64,000 bases of DNA from Paenibacillus sp. Soil522 (lineage in GTDB: Bacteria; Bacillota; Bacilli; Paenibacillales; Paenibacillaceae), in assembly GCF_001428245.1 (NCBI RefSeq), contig NZ_LMRV01000066.1, positions 145,858 to 209,857 of the forward strand, read 5' to 3'. Every line of letters starts with the position of its first letter. Position 1 is the first letter of the stretch. The notes under the pieces are model-generated. The model worked only from the letters and a program-made list of their open reading frames with translations. It did not search any database and was not told the DNA's origin. A program made the translations under genes and the position numbers. Shown here one piece after another: positions 20,097-29,632 of this stretch.

Positions 20097-20297
20097 TATC
20101 TTTTCATTCCTTTCTCTCTTTGATGCATGAAAGAGGCTGCGTCTTTAACTCCAAACCCAAGCTTCCAAAAAAAGCGCCGGGCTGGACCTGATTGGATTAG
20201 CAATTTCCGATATAACTATGTGTTGCTAGACACTTCACTTTGTTAGAGGTAATTTCCGCAGGCGCCATACTTTGCTCTTGAAATCCCTGCGGATTAA

Positions 20298-20815
20298 TTA
20301 GACCGGTACACGTAATCCGACTGACATTAACTCGTCTCCGCCAAATACTTGGCCGCTTTCGAGCAGTTCATAGTCCGCATTCGCTTCCAATCCCAGCAAT
20401 CGGACCGAACGGAAGCCGCAGTTAGGCTGAGCCAGCACGTGGAAATAAGATACAATCGCTTCCGAACGGTCTTCCGATACGATCATCCATGCAGCATCGT
20501 TGCCCTCGAATGGACTCAGCATGCGATCTCCCCTCTGCACAAGCGGGTACGATAAAGTTTGTGATAGATTCTGGACATGCCGCCCAATCCCTCACCGGAG
20601 TAGACCATTACCGCTTCCGGCGTTTGAAAAGCTTCGCCCGGCTCCAGCTGCCAGGAAAAGTAAAACGGATTAATCCCCATCGTGACGCGAGCCGTATCAT
20701 ATTGATCGACTTCCACGTCTGCCAAGAAGTTTCCGCTGTATACGAGATTGAATCCGTATATGAAATACTTCAAAACGATCCGGGGCCATCTCTATTGATT
20801 TCGTTATATCTGTCA
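20298..20815 (-). pseudogene. GH36 alpha-galactosidase relic with the catalytic domain deleted
   Basis: The segment encodes NLVYSGNFLADVEVDQYDTA and MGINPFYFSWQLEPGE, from the N-terminal beta-supersandwich of GH36 enzymes, ending at KLYRTRLCRGE. Directly after, in another frame, comes RMLSPFEGNDAAWMIVSEDR and VFGGDELMSVGL, the GH36 C-terminal domain. The whole TIM barrel with both catalytic aspartates is gone. A clean internal deletion is the simplest explanation. Confidence 0.8.
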
Positions 20816-20889
20816 TGATAGGGGATCATCCTTTACTGTATATGGTTTGATCGCAGCATAAATTGACGGAAATAATTTATCCAGAGATA

Positions 20890-21073
20890 ACCTCGAATCA
20901 CCTATTTTTTGGGCATTTTTTTCAACTGCAGGCGGATTTCTACTTTGGGATGCGGCGCTGAGGCAAAACCCGTGCCAATCATCATCACCACATTATCCTC
21001 AGCGCCGCCAGAAAGATCATACATAAATTCCGTCACTAGGGCATCATACTCAGCTTTGCGACTAGCCTACTAA
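20890..21073 (-). pseudogene. Unidentified relic shared with 32.6 kb
   Basis: The minus frame reads KAEYDALVTEFMYDLSGGAE and later DNVVMMIGTGFASAPHPK, ending in stop at about 20911. I do not recognise the family. The stretch AAATTCCGTCACTAGGGCATCATACTC is repeated near 32632-32660, where the frame is LEYDALVTEFM and then stops. Both look like debris of one repeated gene. Confidence 0.4.
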
Positions 21074-22498
21074 TCACTCTTCAATCCTGCGGTATCGAAA
21101 TCTCGAAAATTCAGCCGCCCCGTTACCTGCCGCATAAATGCCTAGACGAAGGCCAATAAACTCGCCAAACGTATTATGGTGATAACCCGAGACTTCCAAT
21201 GATGAAGGATGCCGATTCCATTCTATGCCATCGGTACTGTAAAATATCGATACTGTATGATGGTCGTTCCTAAGCTTCAAATAAAGCCTGCAGCCCAGGC
21301 CTCGTACAGAATAGCCTTTGATACCTCGCCGCAGTCGATAAATCTCATGCTCCGTAAAGCTGATCCCCGCATAACAGCGGTCGTTATAAAAGAGCACAAG
21401 TCCAGCTTCAGCTTCAGGCCCGACCTTAATCTCAACTTCAGCTTCATAGGCCCGATCGGGTGGAATGACGACGAGCGGTCCTGAATCCGCTGGTGAATCC
21501 CCTTTGGCCTTCAGCTTCAAGACGCCCCCGCCTGCTTCATAACGTTCAGGATCCAGTTCCTTGTAAAATCGCCACTGCCAACCGAGTGCATCACCTTGGA
21601 AATCGTCAGATAGCTCCGGAGAATTCCCTTGCACCGGCTTCATCTCTCTGTCCGGAACCTGCGATACGATCGGCCAGCCGTCTTCTGTCCACTCGATAGG
21701 GTCCAGCAAGGTTTGTCTTCCAAGCGTGTAATAATCCTTTTCATAGGCATGATAGACGAAATACCATTTTCCATCAGGTGTATCGATGAGCGTACCGTGC
21801 CCCTTGGACCACCAGCGTTCTTCCTTCGACCAAGTATGCACAAGAGGATTATAGGGAGAGTTCTCCCAAGGCCCTAAAGGATTTTTGCTCCTGGCTGAAA
21901 CCGCCATATGGGTCGTCGCAGGACCAGCCGTTCCGCCTTGTGCGCAAATCAAATAATAATACTCGCCTAGAACAAGCAGTTTTGGGGATTCGAGAGCCAT
22001 CCCCTCCACAACCCAATCCTCAGGGATTGGCCACCCTTCATAAACCGTTTGTAATTCGCCGGTAGCGGAAAGGCCGTTCGGGGCTAAGGAAACAGCCCTT
22101 CCGTAGTTTACGTACAGGTACCGTTGCCCATCCGGCGCTAGCAGGTGCCCCGGGTCTATCCCATCTACTTTCAGATCAATTGGATCAGACCAGGGACCTT
22201 CCGCTTTCTCTGCATAGATTACATAATTCGTTCCGTTAGCCGGAAAATAAATATAAAAGAGTCCGTTCACATAGACCATATCCGGTGCCCAAACGTCTCC
22301 GACATAAGTCCGGAGAGCGTGGCAAAGGGGGACCCAGTCTGTCAGATTGCGGGAATACCATAAGAGAAGCCCTGGAGCATACATGAAAGACGAGTGTGTC
22401 ATATAATAATCTTGACCTACCCGGACTATGGAAGGATCGGGATAATCGCCCCTTAGAATATCGATCGGATAGGTTGCGTTTAATATCGAATTTGACAT
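21074..22498 (-). CDS. GH43 glycoside hydrolase (arabinosidase/xylosidase type)
   Basis: The 474-residue protein has no signal peptide and starts at an ATG with AAGGGACC in front. The five-bladed propeller motifs are present: GDYPDPS (Asp21 as probable base), VDGIDPGHL (pKa-modulating Asp) and DWVVEGMALESPKL (acid Glu). Residues about 300-474 form the usual C-terminal beta-sandwich (DFQGDALGWQWRFY). It probably removes arabinose or xylose side groups from imported pectic oligosaccharides. The exact subfamily is not assignable by eye. Confidence 0.85.
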   Translation of the reverse strand: MSNSILNATYPIDILRGDYPDPSIVRVGQDYYMTHSSFMYAPGLLLWYSRNLTDWVPLCHALRTYVGDVWAPDMVYVNGLFYIYFPANGTNYVIYAEKAEGPWSDPIDLKVDGIDPGHLLAPDGQRYLYVNYGRAVSLAPNGLSATGELQTVYEGWPIPEDWVVEGMALESPKLLVLGEYYYLICAQGGTAGPATTHMAVSARSKNPLGPWENSPYNPLVHTWSKEERWWSKGHGTLIDTPDGKWYFVYHAYEKDYYTLGRQTLLDPIEWTEDGWPIVSQVPDREMKPVQGNSPELSDDFQGDALGWQWRFYKELDPERYEAGGGVLKLKAKGDSPADSGPLVVIPPDRAYEAEVEIKVGPEAEAGLVLFYNDRCYAGISFTEHEIYRLRRGIKGYSVRGLGCRLYLKLRNDHHTVSIFYSTDGIEWNRHPSSLEVSGYHHNTFGEFIGLRLGIYAAGNGAAEFSRFRYRRIEE

Positions 22499-22588
22499 GG
22501 TCCCTTCTTACACTCCTCAAAGAGGGAATTTTCCTTATTTCCAAGCCTATCGCGGAAATCCTCTCGACGTTATATTTTGCAATGACGC

Positions 22589-24652
22589 TCAGACGCCGAA
22601 CTTGTCCGCCAGCATATAGGCCAGTTCATCGTCCGAAAGAGGATTGCGGTGCGTGTTCTCCAAATAAATATGTTTCTCCGTTTCCGGCATCAGAAACTGC
22701 TTGTACCACGCGAAGAAATCGGGGCTGTCGCCGTGCATTCGCAGCCAGCGGCGAAGCGTGTCCATATTTTTAACCGTGCTATCGATATTCGTCAGCCAGT
22801 CCGCACGGAAGAAATGAGCCCACTTCCCATGCTCGGCTTCTTGCAGCGCGATCCGGCCCTTCTCATAGCTCCACATCGCCTGCGAAGCATAAACAAACGC
22901 CAGCGGATAGTTGTCTTCCCGGTAAGCGGAGTATGATTTGCCCAATGCCTCAAACCCCTCGCAGCCGGACAAATGCAGCTCTACGTGCATCAGCAAATGA
23001 TCCTTCAGCCGAAGCCGATCCGCTTCCGCCAGGTCCGGAAGCAGCCGTTCGATCCGCTCCTTCAGCTCGCGCCACCCCTGGACGGCATCAGCGCACATCC
23101 GGCGTAAGCACTCGACTTGCTCCGGAAAATCGACGCCTCCCGTCACCCAAAACAAGCGGCGATCCGGATGTTCCGATCTTCCCTGCAGCCAGTGTCCGAC
23201 GATTTGACGGGCCGGATGGTGATAGAACTCGTCCCCCGCCCGGTCGTCTTCGTTCGGGCCATACGGAATCGTCCGACGTGCATAGTCGCGAAACATCTCG
23301 GCGATTTCCGGAGAACCTGAAGGGAACATCCGGCGGACGAACGACCCAAGATGCTCTTCCGTATCCGCCTCCCCCCGCGTCCACAGCTCCCGTATCAAGT
23401 CCAGCGTATAGACGTGCGGCCGGATGTTGCCGCTATTCACGAGCACGTAATCCTTCGCGCGAGCCCGAAATGATTTCATTACCTCATCTCTGATCAACTC
23501 CGCTGAAGCCGGAAATAACGACAAATGATTGGAGGCCTGAAGATCGTGAAACGTCACGTGATAATAGATTCCGTGCCTGCCTTCGTCTTGCGGTTCGGGC
23601 AAAGCCGGCACCCGCAGGTTTTGGTTGCCATGGCGGCGGGACACCATCTTGCCGTATCCGTTGTCCGCCCAAACCTTGATAATATCTTCCGGAAGAGAAA
23701 TATGGCCAGCTTTGTACAATTCGGAGATCTCCCCGTACAACGCGACGCAGCAGTTCGGATCAGCCACCTTGCTGCGAACCATATCGTATTGTTTGCGCAC
23801 GACGCGGCTGATCATCTCGCCGCGCTTCTCCGGCGTATCGAACGAAGGATCGTTCACCCAGAACGGGCTATCGCCCTGGCCGCGGAACGACAGCACCCAA
23901 ACGATGCTGCGGTCCTTCTGCTTCTCGATCGCTTCTTCCCACAATGTCTCGAACAGCTCCGGGTTCTCTTGATAGCTCGCTTTCCTTCCTTCATAGGCTC
24001 TCAGAAACATCTCGGCGCCCAGCGGCTCTGCATGGTGGTGAGTAATCCATAATCCCATCTCTGCGGCCACATCGGCATGCACGCCGTGCCTCGGCAGGTC
24101 GGTGCCTGGAATGACCATATTCCCTCCGCAGCGCAGAAGCGCTTCAAAGACCGGCTGCCATACCTCGCGGGTCGGCGGGTACTCTTCCTTCCAGCCGATC
24201 AGGCACACCTCGTCGTTGACGAACCAGCCGCGGAACCGGACGAACGGTTCCGGCGAATCGTAATCGCCCTCCGGAAGCTCGACGCGGCTTCGCCGCTCGG
24301 GAGGAAGGTCCGCCCAGAACCAGAACGGATCGACGCCGAGGTGCTTTCCGCTGTATTCGAGCATGCCGTAGACCAGACCAAGATCGTCGCCCGCAGCAAT
24401 ATGAAGCTCCGTTTTGCCGCCGTACTTGACGAAGCGGAAGCAAAACGCCTCCGGCCTGTCCGGGCACCGGTCTTCGGGCTTCGCATATCGGATGACCACG
24501 TCGGCCGGCTCATCCTCCGCTGAGATGAGCCTTGGAACAGCACCAAGAACCTGTTCATGGTCCCGCTGCACCATTTCCCAAGCATGGCGGACAGGTGAAG
24601 CTGGATTCTTCGGAATGCGGTAAGTCGTATTGCGGTCAATGATAAGCGCCAA
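22589..24652 (-). CDS. GH115-family glycoside hydrolase
   Basis: About 687 residues. GGGGAGG is spaced 9 bases from a TTG at 24652; an ATG at 24670 overlaps the purine box and has none of its own. Residues about 10-120 form the N-terminal alpha/beta domain (RYAKPEDRCPD, AAGDDLGLVYGMLEYS), then a TIM barrel with FVNDEVCLIGW, WITHHHAEPLGAEMFL, IVWVLSFRGQGD and VWADNGYGKMV, then GIYYHVTFHD. These are GH115 blocks (xylan alpha-glucuronidase family). No signal peptide, so cytoplasmic. Its GC content is visibly higher than that of neighbours, and the space upstream holds a permease C-terminal relic, so the gene seems to come from a different operon. Confidence 0.8.
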   Translation of the reverse strand: MALIIDRNTTYRIPKNPASPVRHAWEMVQRDHEQVLGAVPRLISAEDEPADVVIRYAKPEDRCPDRPEAFCFRFVKYGGKTELHIAAGDDLGLVYGMLEYSGKHLGVDPFWFWADLPPERRSRVELPEGDYDSPEPFVRFRGWFVNDEVCLIGWKEEYPPTREVWQPVFEALLRCGGNMVIPGTDLPRHGVHADVAAEMGLWITHHHAEPLGAEMFLRAYEGRKASYQENPELFETLWEEAIEKQKDRSIVWVLSFRGQGDSPFWVNDPSFDTPEKRGEMISRVVRKQYDMVRSKVADPNCCVALYGEISELYKAGHISLPEDIIKVWADNGYGKMVSRRHGNQNLRVPALPEPQDEGRHGIYYHVTFHDLQASNHLSLFPASAELIRDEVMKSFRARAKDYVLVNSGNIRPHVYTLDLIRELWTRGEADTEEHLGSFVRRMFPSGSPEIAEMFRDYARRTIPYGPNEDDRAGDEFYHHPARQIVGHWLQGRSEHPDRRLFWVTGGVDFPEQVECLRRMCADAVQGWRELKERIERLLPDLAEADRLRLKDHLLMHVELHLSGCEGFEALGKSYSAYREDNYPLAFVYASQAMWSYEKGRIALQEAEHGKWAHFFRADWLTNIDSTVKNMDTLRRWLRMHGDSPDFFAWYKQFLMPETEKHIYLENTHRNPLSDDELAYMLADKFGV

Positions 24653-24681
24653 CTTAAATTTCCTCCCCATACATGAAGCCG

Positions 24682-24745
24682 TCAGCCCTTCAACGAACCG
24701 AGCAGCATACCGTTATTGAAAAGCTTCTGAAAACCGTACTGACAC
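24682..24745 (-). pseudogene. ABC permease C-terminal relic
   Basis: The minus strand reads QYGFQKLFNNGMLLGSLKG followed by a stop, 29 bases before the GH115 start. It copies the end of LplC-type permeases; the intact one at 26086 ends QKYFNKGMFIGSLKG. It shows that GH115 once followed another importer operon that was deleted up to the end of the next GH43 gene. Confidence 0.72.
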
Positions 24746-24751
24746 AACCAT

Positions 24752-26023
24752 TCAAGTGCAGACTTTAACACTTTCAAGTGTTACGAAGTAATCATTACTG
24801 CCGAATTGCGTGCCGTCTTTTTTATACCAGACCCCATTTTCGCCCATTACTCCGACTTTCAGCGTATAACTTCCATGTGAAAGTTTCGGTGAAACGTATT
24901 TCATATTGGAATCCGGTACCAAACTGTAAAAATCAATAATTGCGCGATGAATAAATTCGCCTGTGTCATCATAGATGGAAAACTCCGCATAGCCGCCATG
25001 ACAATCACTTAGACCGTAAACAATAATTTGTGATCCTTCAAAGGCATAACATACTGAATCTCCTCGTTGATTTGAACGAAATGGCAAAGGTTTATCCTTT
25101 CCTTCAAGAAAAACCTGGGAAATCGAATCACTCGCCCATACCGGCCAATACTCAGGAATGGAACATGTATCTTCTTTAACTACTGTGATGGGCAACCAAA
25201 CCTGTGTGGCACTTGAAGCTTGACGAGGAAATGACCAACGATCCCCCATATAGATCGGTATTGTTTTCCCATCTGCTTCTAATGAAAAGACAAAGGAACA
25301 CTGAGAGTTATAGGTTAAACTGCCTTTCGGACAAAATAACCCTTGTTCTTTCCAAGGTCCATGTAAGTTGTTCGAAACGAAATAATAGTTGTCATTTCTT
25401 TCCCAACTCGTTTTATTGGAGAACATCATAAAATAGTTGTCCCCGCGGCGGAACATTGCCGGTGATTCACCGCCAGGCGCAATATTTTCCGCAACCTTTT
25501 CCACTGCGGTCAGATAGTCATCGCTTAACCGATAAATGTCGCCCTCGTGAAGCAATAAATAAGCTGTTCCATTCTCGTCAACGAAGGTACCCATATCCCA
25601 CATTCTAATGGGCTTCCCTTCGAACAGCAGCGGTCCTTGAAATGTGAATGTACCATCTATCGAATCGCATGTTGCAAGACCTATGCACGGATCCGTGTAT
25701 TTCAAATTATCCGTGTGCATCAACATGACAAAGGTGCCGGTTTTATGATTCTTTAATACCTTTACCCGTTCTCCAATTCGATCAGGTCCAAGAAGCCCTT
25801 GTTCCTGCGGCGGCAATGCCAAGCCTTCAAAATGCCAATCCGACAGGTTATAAGAGGAATAACACGAAAAACCCACAAACTTATTAACATTGTTCGTTTT
25901 GTATTCTCCAAAAAGATAGTATTTATCTCCTTCCTTTAACACACAAGCACCGTGTGCATTGACCGTCTCCCCATTTTGATCAAACCACGGTACCCCGTTG
26001 AAAATATAAGCTTTATTCATCAT
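24752..26023 (-). CDS. GH43 exo-galactanase-like hydrolase
   Basis: The start at 26023 (MMNKAYIFNG) has GAGG 8 bases upstream; an ATG at 26062 lacks one. About 423 residues, no signal peptide. The N-terminal propeller carries VNAHGACVLKEGDKYYLFGE, RMWDMGTFVDENG and GGESPAMFRRGDNYF (probable acid Glu in GGESP), a pattern of the GH43_24-like exo-beta-1,3-galactanase group. The last 120 residues form a beta-sandwich (VCYAFEGSQIIVYG). It lies 62 bases after the LplC-type permease, so it is probably the last gene of that operon and acts on the imported sugar. Confidence 0.82.
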   Translation of the reverse strand: MMNKAYIFNGVPWFDQNGETVNAHGACVLKEGDKYYLFGEYKTNNVNKFVGFSCYSSYNLSDWHFEGLALPPQEQGLLGPDRIGERVKVLKNHKTGTFVMLMHTDNLKYTDPCIGLATCDSIDGTFTFQGPLLFEGKPIRMWDMGTFVDENGTAYLLLHEGDIYRLSDDYLTAVEKVAENIAPGGESPAMFRRGDNYFMMFSNKTSWERNDNYYFVSNNLHGPWKEQGLFCPKGSLTYNSQCSFVFSLEADGKTIPIYMGDRWSFPRQASSATQVWLPITVVKEDTCSIPEYWPVWASDSISQVFLEGKDKPLPFRSNQRGDSVCYAFEGSQIIVYGLSDCHGGYAEFSIYDDTGEFIHRAIIDFYSLVPDSNMKYVSPKLSHGSYTLKVGVMGENGVWYKKDGTQFGSNDYFVTLESVKVCT

Positions 26024-26085
26024 GATTTTATCCTCATCCCTGCTCAATTCTCGTATAGACATTACGAGTAAATCCGAATGACGGT

Positions 26086-26952
26086 TTATCCCTTAAGCGA
26101 TCCGATGAACATGCCTTTATTGAAATACTTCTGCAGGAACGGATAAATGACCAGCAATGGCAATGCCGTAATCAGGATCGCCGCCATACGTGCCGCCGGG
26201 GTGTACGTAAATAGCATATCGGCGAGTTGACCGATTTTTTCATCCTCAAGGATTAACATCTGTCTTAAAAATACTTGCAGCGGCCACTTCGAACTGTCGT
26301 TCAAATAGATCACAGCCGAAAAATAGGTATTCCAGTTTCCCACAATACCAAACAAGGTAAACGTGGCAATCACAGGCTTAGACAAAGGGAGGATGAGGGT
26401 TGCAAACAATCTCCACTCCCCGCATCCGTCGATCCTTGCAGATTCCTTAAGTTCATAAGGAAGCGATATGAAGAAGCCGCGTATGACGATTACGCTAAAC
26501 GCACTTACGGCTCCCGGCAACCAAAGCGCCCAATAAGTATCGACAAGTTTAAGCTCGGATACGACCAGGTAAGTTGGGATGAGACCGCCGGAGAATAGCA
26601 TCGTAAACAGAATCAAAAAATTAATCACCGATCGACCTTTGAGCCAGCGTTCCGACAATCCATATGCCAGCAAAGAAGTCAACGTCATACTGATGATGGT
26701 TCCGAAGAAGGTAATGATGACTGAGCTCTTGAACGCGCTGACGAAACTGGGGTTGTACAGCAAATATTGATAGGCTTCGAGCGTCCAGGAGCTTGGGAGG
26801 AGGAAGAAGCCTCGCGTGTAATAGTCCCCCTCCGGCGCAAACGAAGTTGACACGACATAGAACAATGGAAACAGGATCAACAGCGTGAAGACGATCAAGA
26901 AGGCGTATACTAAGACCGTATAAACCTGGTCGCCCTTCGACATTAGTTTCAT
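26086..26952 (-). CDS. ABC sugar transporter permease (LplC/YtcP type)
   Basis: The 288-residue protein has six predicted membrane helices and the permease coupling motif ESARIDGCGEWRLFATLILP (EAA type) that docks the ATPase. It ends with the family signature NKGMFIGSLKG. GGAGGGAG lies 10 bases before the ATG and the gene follows its partner by 2 bases. No ATPase is encoded nearby, as is usual for this CUT1 group, which shares an MsmX-like ATPase. It probably imports pectin oligosaccharides. Confidence 0.93.
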   Translation of the reverse strand: MKLMSKGDQVYTVLVYAFLIVFTLLILFPLFYVVSTSFAPEGDYYTRGFFLLPSSWTLEAYQYLLYNPSFVSAFKSSVIITFFGTIISMTLTSLLAYGLSERWLKGRSVINFLILFTMLFSGGLIPTYLVVSELKLVDTYWALWLPGAVSAFSVIVIRGFFISLPYELKESARIDGCGEWRLFATLILPLSKPVIATFTLFGIVGNWNTYFSAVIYLNDSSKWPLQVFLRQMLILEDEKIGQLADMLFTYTPAARMAAILITALPLLVIYPFLQKYFNKGMFIGSLKG

Positions 26953-26954
26953 TA

Positions 26955-27914
26955 TTAGTAGACTCCCTCCTCTCCGAACCGCTTGGCGATCTTATTGGCT
27001 GCGACAATCATCACGAGTCCAACGACGGATTTAAATAATCCGACCGCGGTCGAGTAGCTAAAGTCACCCTGCACGAGACCTATGCGGTACACAAACGTTT
27101 CGAATACGTCCGACACTTGGAGGTTCAACGGATTTTGCAGTAAGAATATATGCTCGAAGCCAACATCGATAAAATTACCGAGCCGCAAAATAAACATAAT
27201 CACAATGACTGTTTTGAGCGACGGCAAAGTAATATGCCACATCTGACGCAGCCTGCTGGCGCCGTCCACCTTCGCGGCCTCATACAATGCCGGATCGATC
27301 GAGGCAATCGCCGCCAAATAGATAATCGCGCCCCAACCGGCCCCTTGCCAAATATTATGGAATAACCAAATGGAGCGGAAACTCCCCGCATTTGAGAAAA
27401 AATTAATACTTTCAAACCCTAAAGCATTGAGGATCTCGTTCACTCCGCCATCCTGTGTACGGAGAAACAACATCGTGATCCCGACGATAACGACCCAGGA
27501 TAAAAAATGCGGCGCATATAATATCGTTTGAATCGAGTTCTTAAAATGTTTGCTGCTCACTTCATTGAGAAAAAGCGCAACCATGATTGTAAACGGGAAT
27601 GCGATGAACGTATCCAGCATATTCAGGAACAATGTGTTTTTTAACAAAAGCAAGAAGTCGTGTTCCGAAAAGAGGCGGACGAAATTTTCGAGCCCGATCC
27701 ACTCGCTCTTCCAGACGCCTCGGAACGGCGAATAGTTCTTAAATGCGATGAACACACCGAACATCGGCACGTATTTAAAAACGAGGAAAACCAACAACCC
27801 CGGGAAGATCATCAAATAAAACGGGAAAGCGCGCTTCAGATAATCCTTTCTTTTATTCGCTAAAGGTATCCTTTCGGATCCAACAGACTCCGCAAGTCTA
27901 GCGGATTGATTCAT
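26955..27914 (-). CDS. ABC sugar transporter permease (LplB type)
   Basis: The start at 27914 (MNQSARLAES) has AAGGGAG 10 bases upstream; an ATG at 27950 has none. About 319 residues with six helices, typical FPGLLVFLVFKYVPMFGVF near the N-terminus and the coupling motif YEAAKVDGASRLRQMWHITL. It ends with AKRFGEEGVY, as in LplB proteins. It forms the heterodimer with the next gene. A fragment of a second copy lies at about 32.8-33.0 kb. Confidence 0.93.
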   Translation of the reverse strand: MNQSARLAESVGSERIPLANKRKDYLKRAFPFYLMIFPGLLVFLVFKYVPMFGVFIAFKNYSPFRGVWKSEWIGLENFVRLFSEHDFLLLLKNTLFLNMLDTFIAFPFTIMVALFLNEVSSKHFKNSIQTILYAPHFLSWVVIVGITMLFLRTQDGGVNEILNALGFESINFFSNAGSFRSIWLFHNIWQGAGWGAIIYLAAIASIDPALYEAAKVDGASRLRQMWHITLPSLKTVIVIMFILRLGNFIDVGFEHIFLLQNPLNLQVSDVFETFVYRIGLVQGDFSYSTAVGLFKSVVGLVMIVAANKIAKRFGEEGVY

Positions 27915-27963
27915 GATCTCCAAGCTCCCTTCTACTGTGTCGCAACACAAGCGCCAAGATTAG

Positions 27964-27993
27964 AACAGGCCGCAAGTAAGGATGCGGCCTGTT
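27964..27993 (-). terminator. Intercistronic hairpin between binding protein and permease genes
   Basis: AACAGGCCGCA (27964-27974) and TGCGGCCTGTT (27983-27993) form a perfect 11-bp stem with an 8-base loop, 23 bases after the binding-protein stop. No U-tract follows, so it probably slows decay and gives more binding protein than permease, as known for sugar ABC operons. Confidence 0.6.
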
Positions 27994-28015
27994 AAAACCA
28001 ACCTCGTGAGAGACG

Positions 28016-29554
28016 TTATTTCTTGGCTGCTTCGTTGATTTCTTTTATAATTTGCTCACCGCCGCCTGCAAGCCAGTCCTTGGAAGCCTGTTCGATATAT
28101 TCGACTGGCTTGTCGCCAACAATAATCTGTGTAACCGCTTGTTCGAACTTGGTGTCCAAAGCAGCCCATTTATCCTTATACGCTTCCGAGTAGAATGTGA
28201 ATCCAAACGCTGGATCCTCCCAGATATATTTCTTTGCGATTTCCTCATAGGCATTATGACGGTCGATATCTTCCTGTTCCGACCAGAGGTAGACAATGAA
28301 ATCAGTGCCAGGGCGTTTAAACAGGTTGCTGTTCAAATAGCGCGGATGGTTGTTTTCCCACTGCTCAGTAACTTGATAGGTGCCGTCGGCATTCTTCGTG
28401 TAGTCGATGCCTTCAATGCCATTCTTCATGATCGAACTGCCTTCATCGGTGACCCACCAATCGAAAATTTGCAAAATCCGATCGATCTTCTCATCATCCG
28501 CCTTCGCGTTAATGACCACCTTTAGCGTGCCCGTCTTTTCGGCAGTGTTTCCTCGGACACCCGTCGGTCCGACAGGCGGAGCCATTGGCACGAGCTCCGG
28601 ATTCAGGCCCGGGTTGGCCTTCTTTATATCCTCTTGGAGGATATGGTAGGCGTTATGATAGTGGAACAGCCCTAACTTGTTGCCTTTCTTCATTTCATCA
28701 ACTTCATTCCCTTTGCGAATCACAAAGTCTTGGTCCAGTACTTTTTCGTCGTAAGCCTTCTTCATGAAGGCAAGAAAAGCCTTATACTCTTCTACTTGCG
28801 TATGACGCGGGATCAGCTTTCCGTCTTTCTCCATCCAATCACTTGCAATGCCGAACGCATTCCGGACCTGCGGGGTCGGAACCATGCCGATCGTGTCACC
28901 GTTAACGCCGTTTTGGTCGGGGTCCTGCGTCGCAAACGCCTTAGCGATTTCATAGAAATTGTCGACCGTAAACTCATCTTCAGTGGGAAGCGGTATGCCA
29001 AGGTTATCCAACCAATCCTTGCGAATTTGTACCGTGTCCCGCGCTATCCAGGAGATACTCGGTATCCCGTATAGCTTCCCTTCCGGATTCAGCAGCTTCA
29101 TCGCTTCGCTATCGAGCGGGAATACCTTATTCAGATTCGGGTATTTCGCCCATACTCCGCTCAAATCTGCGAATGCGCCTTCGGATGACCAATTCAGAAA
29201 TTCGGCTTCGGAGGATCTGTAAATGTCCGGAAGATCGCCGGAGGCTGCCATAACCTTAAACTTTTCATTATATTCTGGTCCGTTAATGAGCTGCAGCTTG
29301 ATGTCGACATTGAATTTCTCGTTCAAATACTTGATGGTCGCATGATCATCCGTCCATTTCCCGCCGCTCCAATACTGTGTAGCGATCGTAATCGGAATCT
29401 TCTTTTCATTTTTTACCGGTTCCGACGCTGGGGCTTCCCCCGTGTTTGTCGACGTGTTTTCCTTCGCTGCATTTCCGCCGCTGTTGCCGGCCGAACAACC
29501 GACAACCAGGCTGAGAGACAGTAACAACAATGTAACCACTTTCAAAAACTTCAT
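28016..29554 (-). CDS. Extracellular sugar-binding lipoprotein (ABC importer, family 1)
   Basis: The 512-residue protein begins with a lipoprotein signal (MKFLKVVTLLLLSLSLVVGC) with lipobox LVVGC, so Cys20 should be lipidated. GGGGAG is 7 bases before the ATG. The mature body matches the YtcQ/LplA-type binding proteins (TIATQYWSGGKWTDDHATIK, IRKDWLDNLGIPLPTEDEF, DKWAALDTKFEQAVTQII). It delivers oligosaccharides to the two permeases downstream. A possible TATAAT box at 29595-29600 suggests its own promoter after the kinase gene. Confidence 0.93.
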   Translation of the reverse strand: MKFLKVVTLLLLSLSLVVGCSAGNSGGNAAKENTSTNTGEAPASEPVKNEKKIPITIATQYWSGGKWTDDHATIKYLNEKFNVDIKLQLINGPEYNEKFKVMAASGDLPDIYRSSEAEFLNWSSEGAFADLSGVWAKYPNLNKVFPLDSEAMKLLNPEGKLYGIPSISWIARDTVQIRKDWLDNLGIPLPTEDEFTVDNFYEIAKAFATQDPDQNGVNGDTIGMVPTPQVRNAFGIASDWMEKDGKLIPRHTQVEEYKAFLAFMKKAYDEKVLDQDFVIRKGNEVDEMKKGNKLGLFHYHNAYHILQEDIKKANPGLNPELVPMAPPVGPTGVRGNTAEKTGTLKVVINAKADDEKIDRILQIFDWWVTDEGSSIMKNGIEGIDYTKNADGTYQVTEQWENNHPRYLNSNLFKRPGTDFIVYLWSEQEDIDRHNAYEEIAKKYIWEDPAFGFTFYSEAYKDKWAALDTKFEQAVTQIIVGDKPVEYIEQASKDWLAGGGEQIIKEINEAAKK

Positions 29555-29594
29555 TGTAACACTCCCCTTATGGTTTGTTTTGTTTACATTGTTA

Positions 29595-29600
29595 ATTATA
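29595..29600 (-). promoter_or_regulatory. Candidate -10 box for the binding-protein/permease operon
   Basis: TATAAT on the minus strand lies 41 bases before the ATG at 29554, with TGTAAAC between. The 78-base gap between the kinase and binding-protein genes fits a separate promoter. The -35 is poor (TTTTAG), so an activator such as the response regulator could be needed. Confidence 0.35.
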
Positions 29601-29632
29601 GATCCTTCTCATACCTCTAAAATTGTACAATC

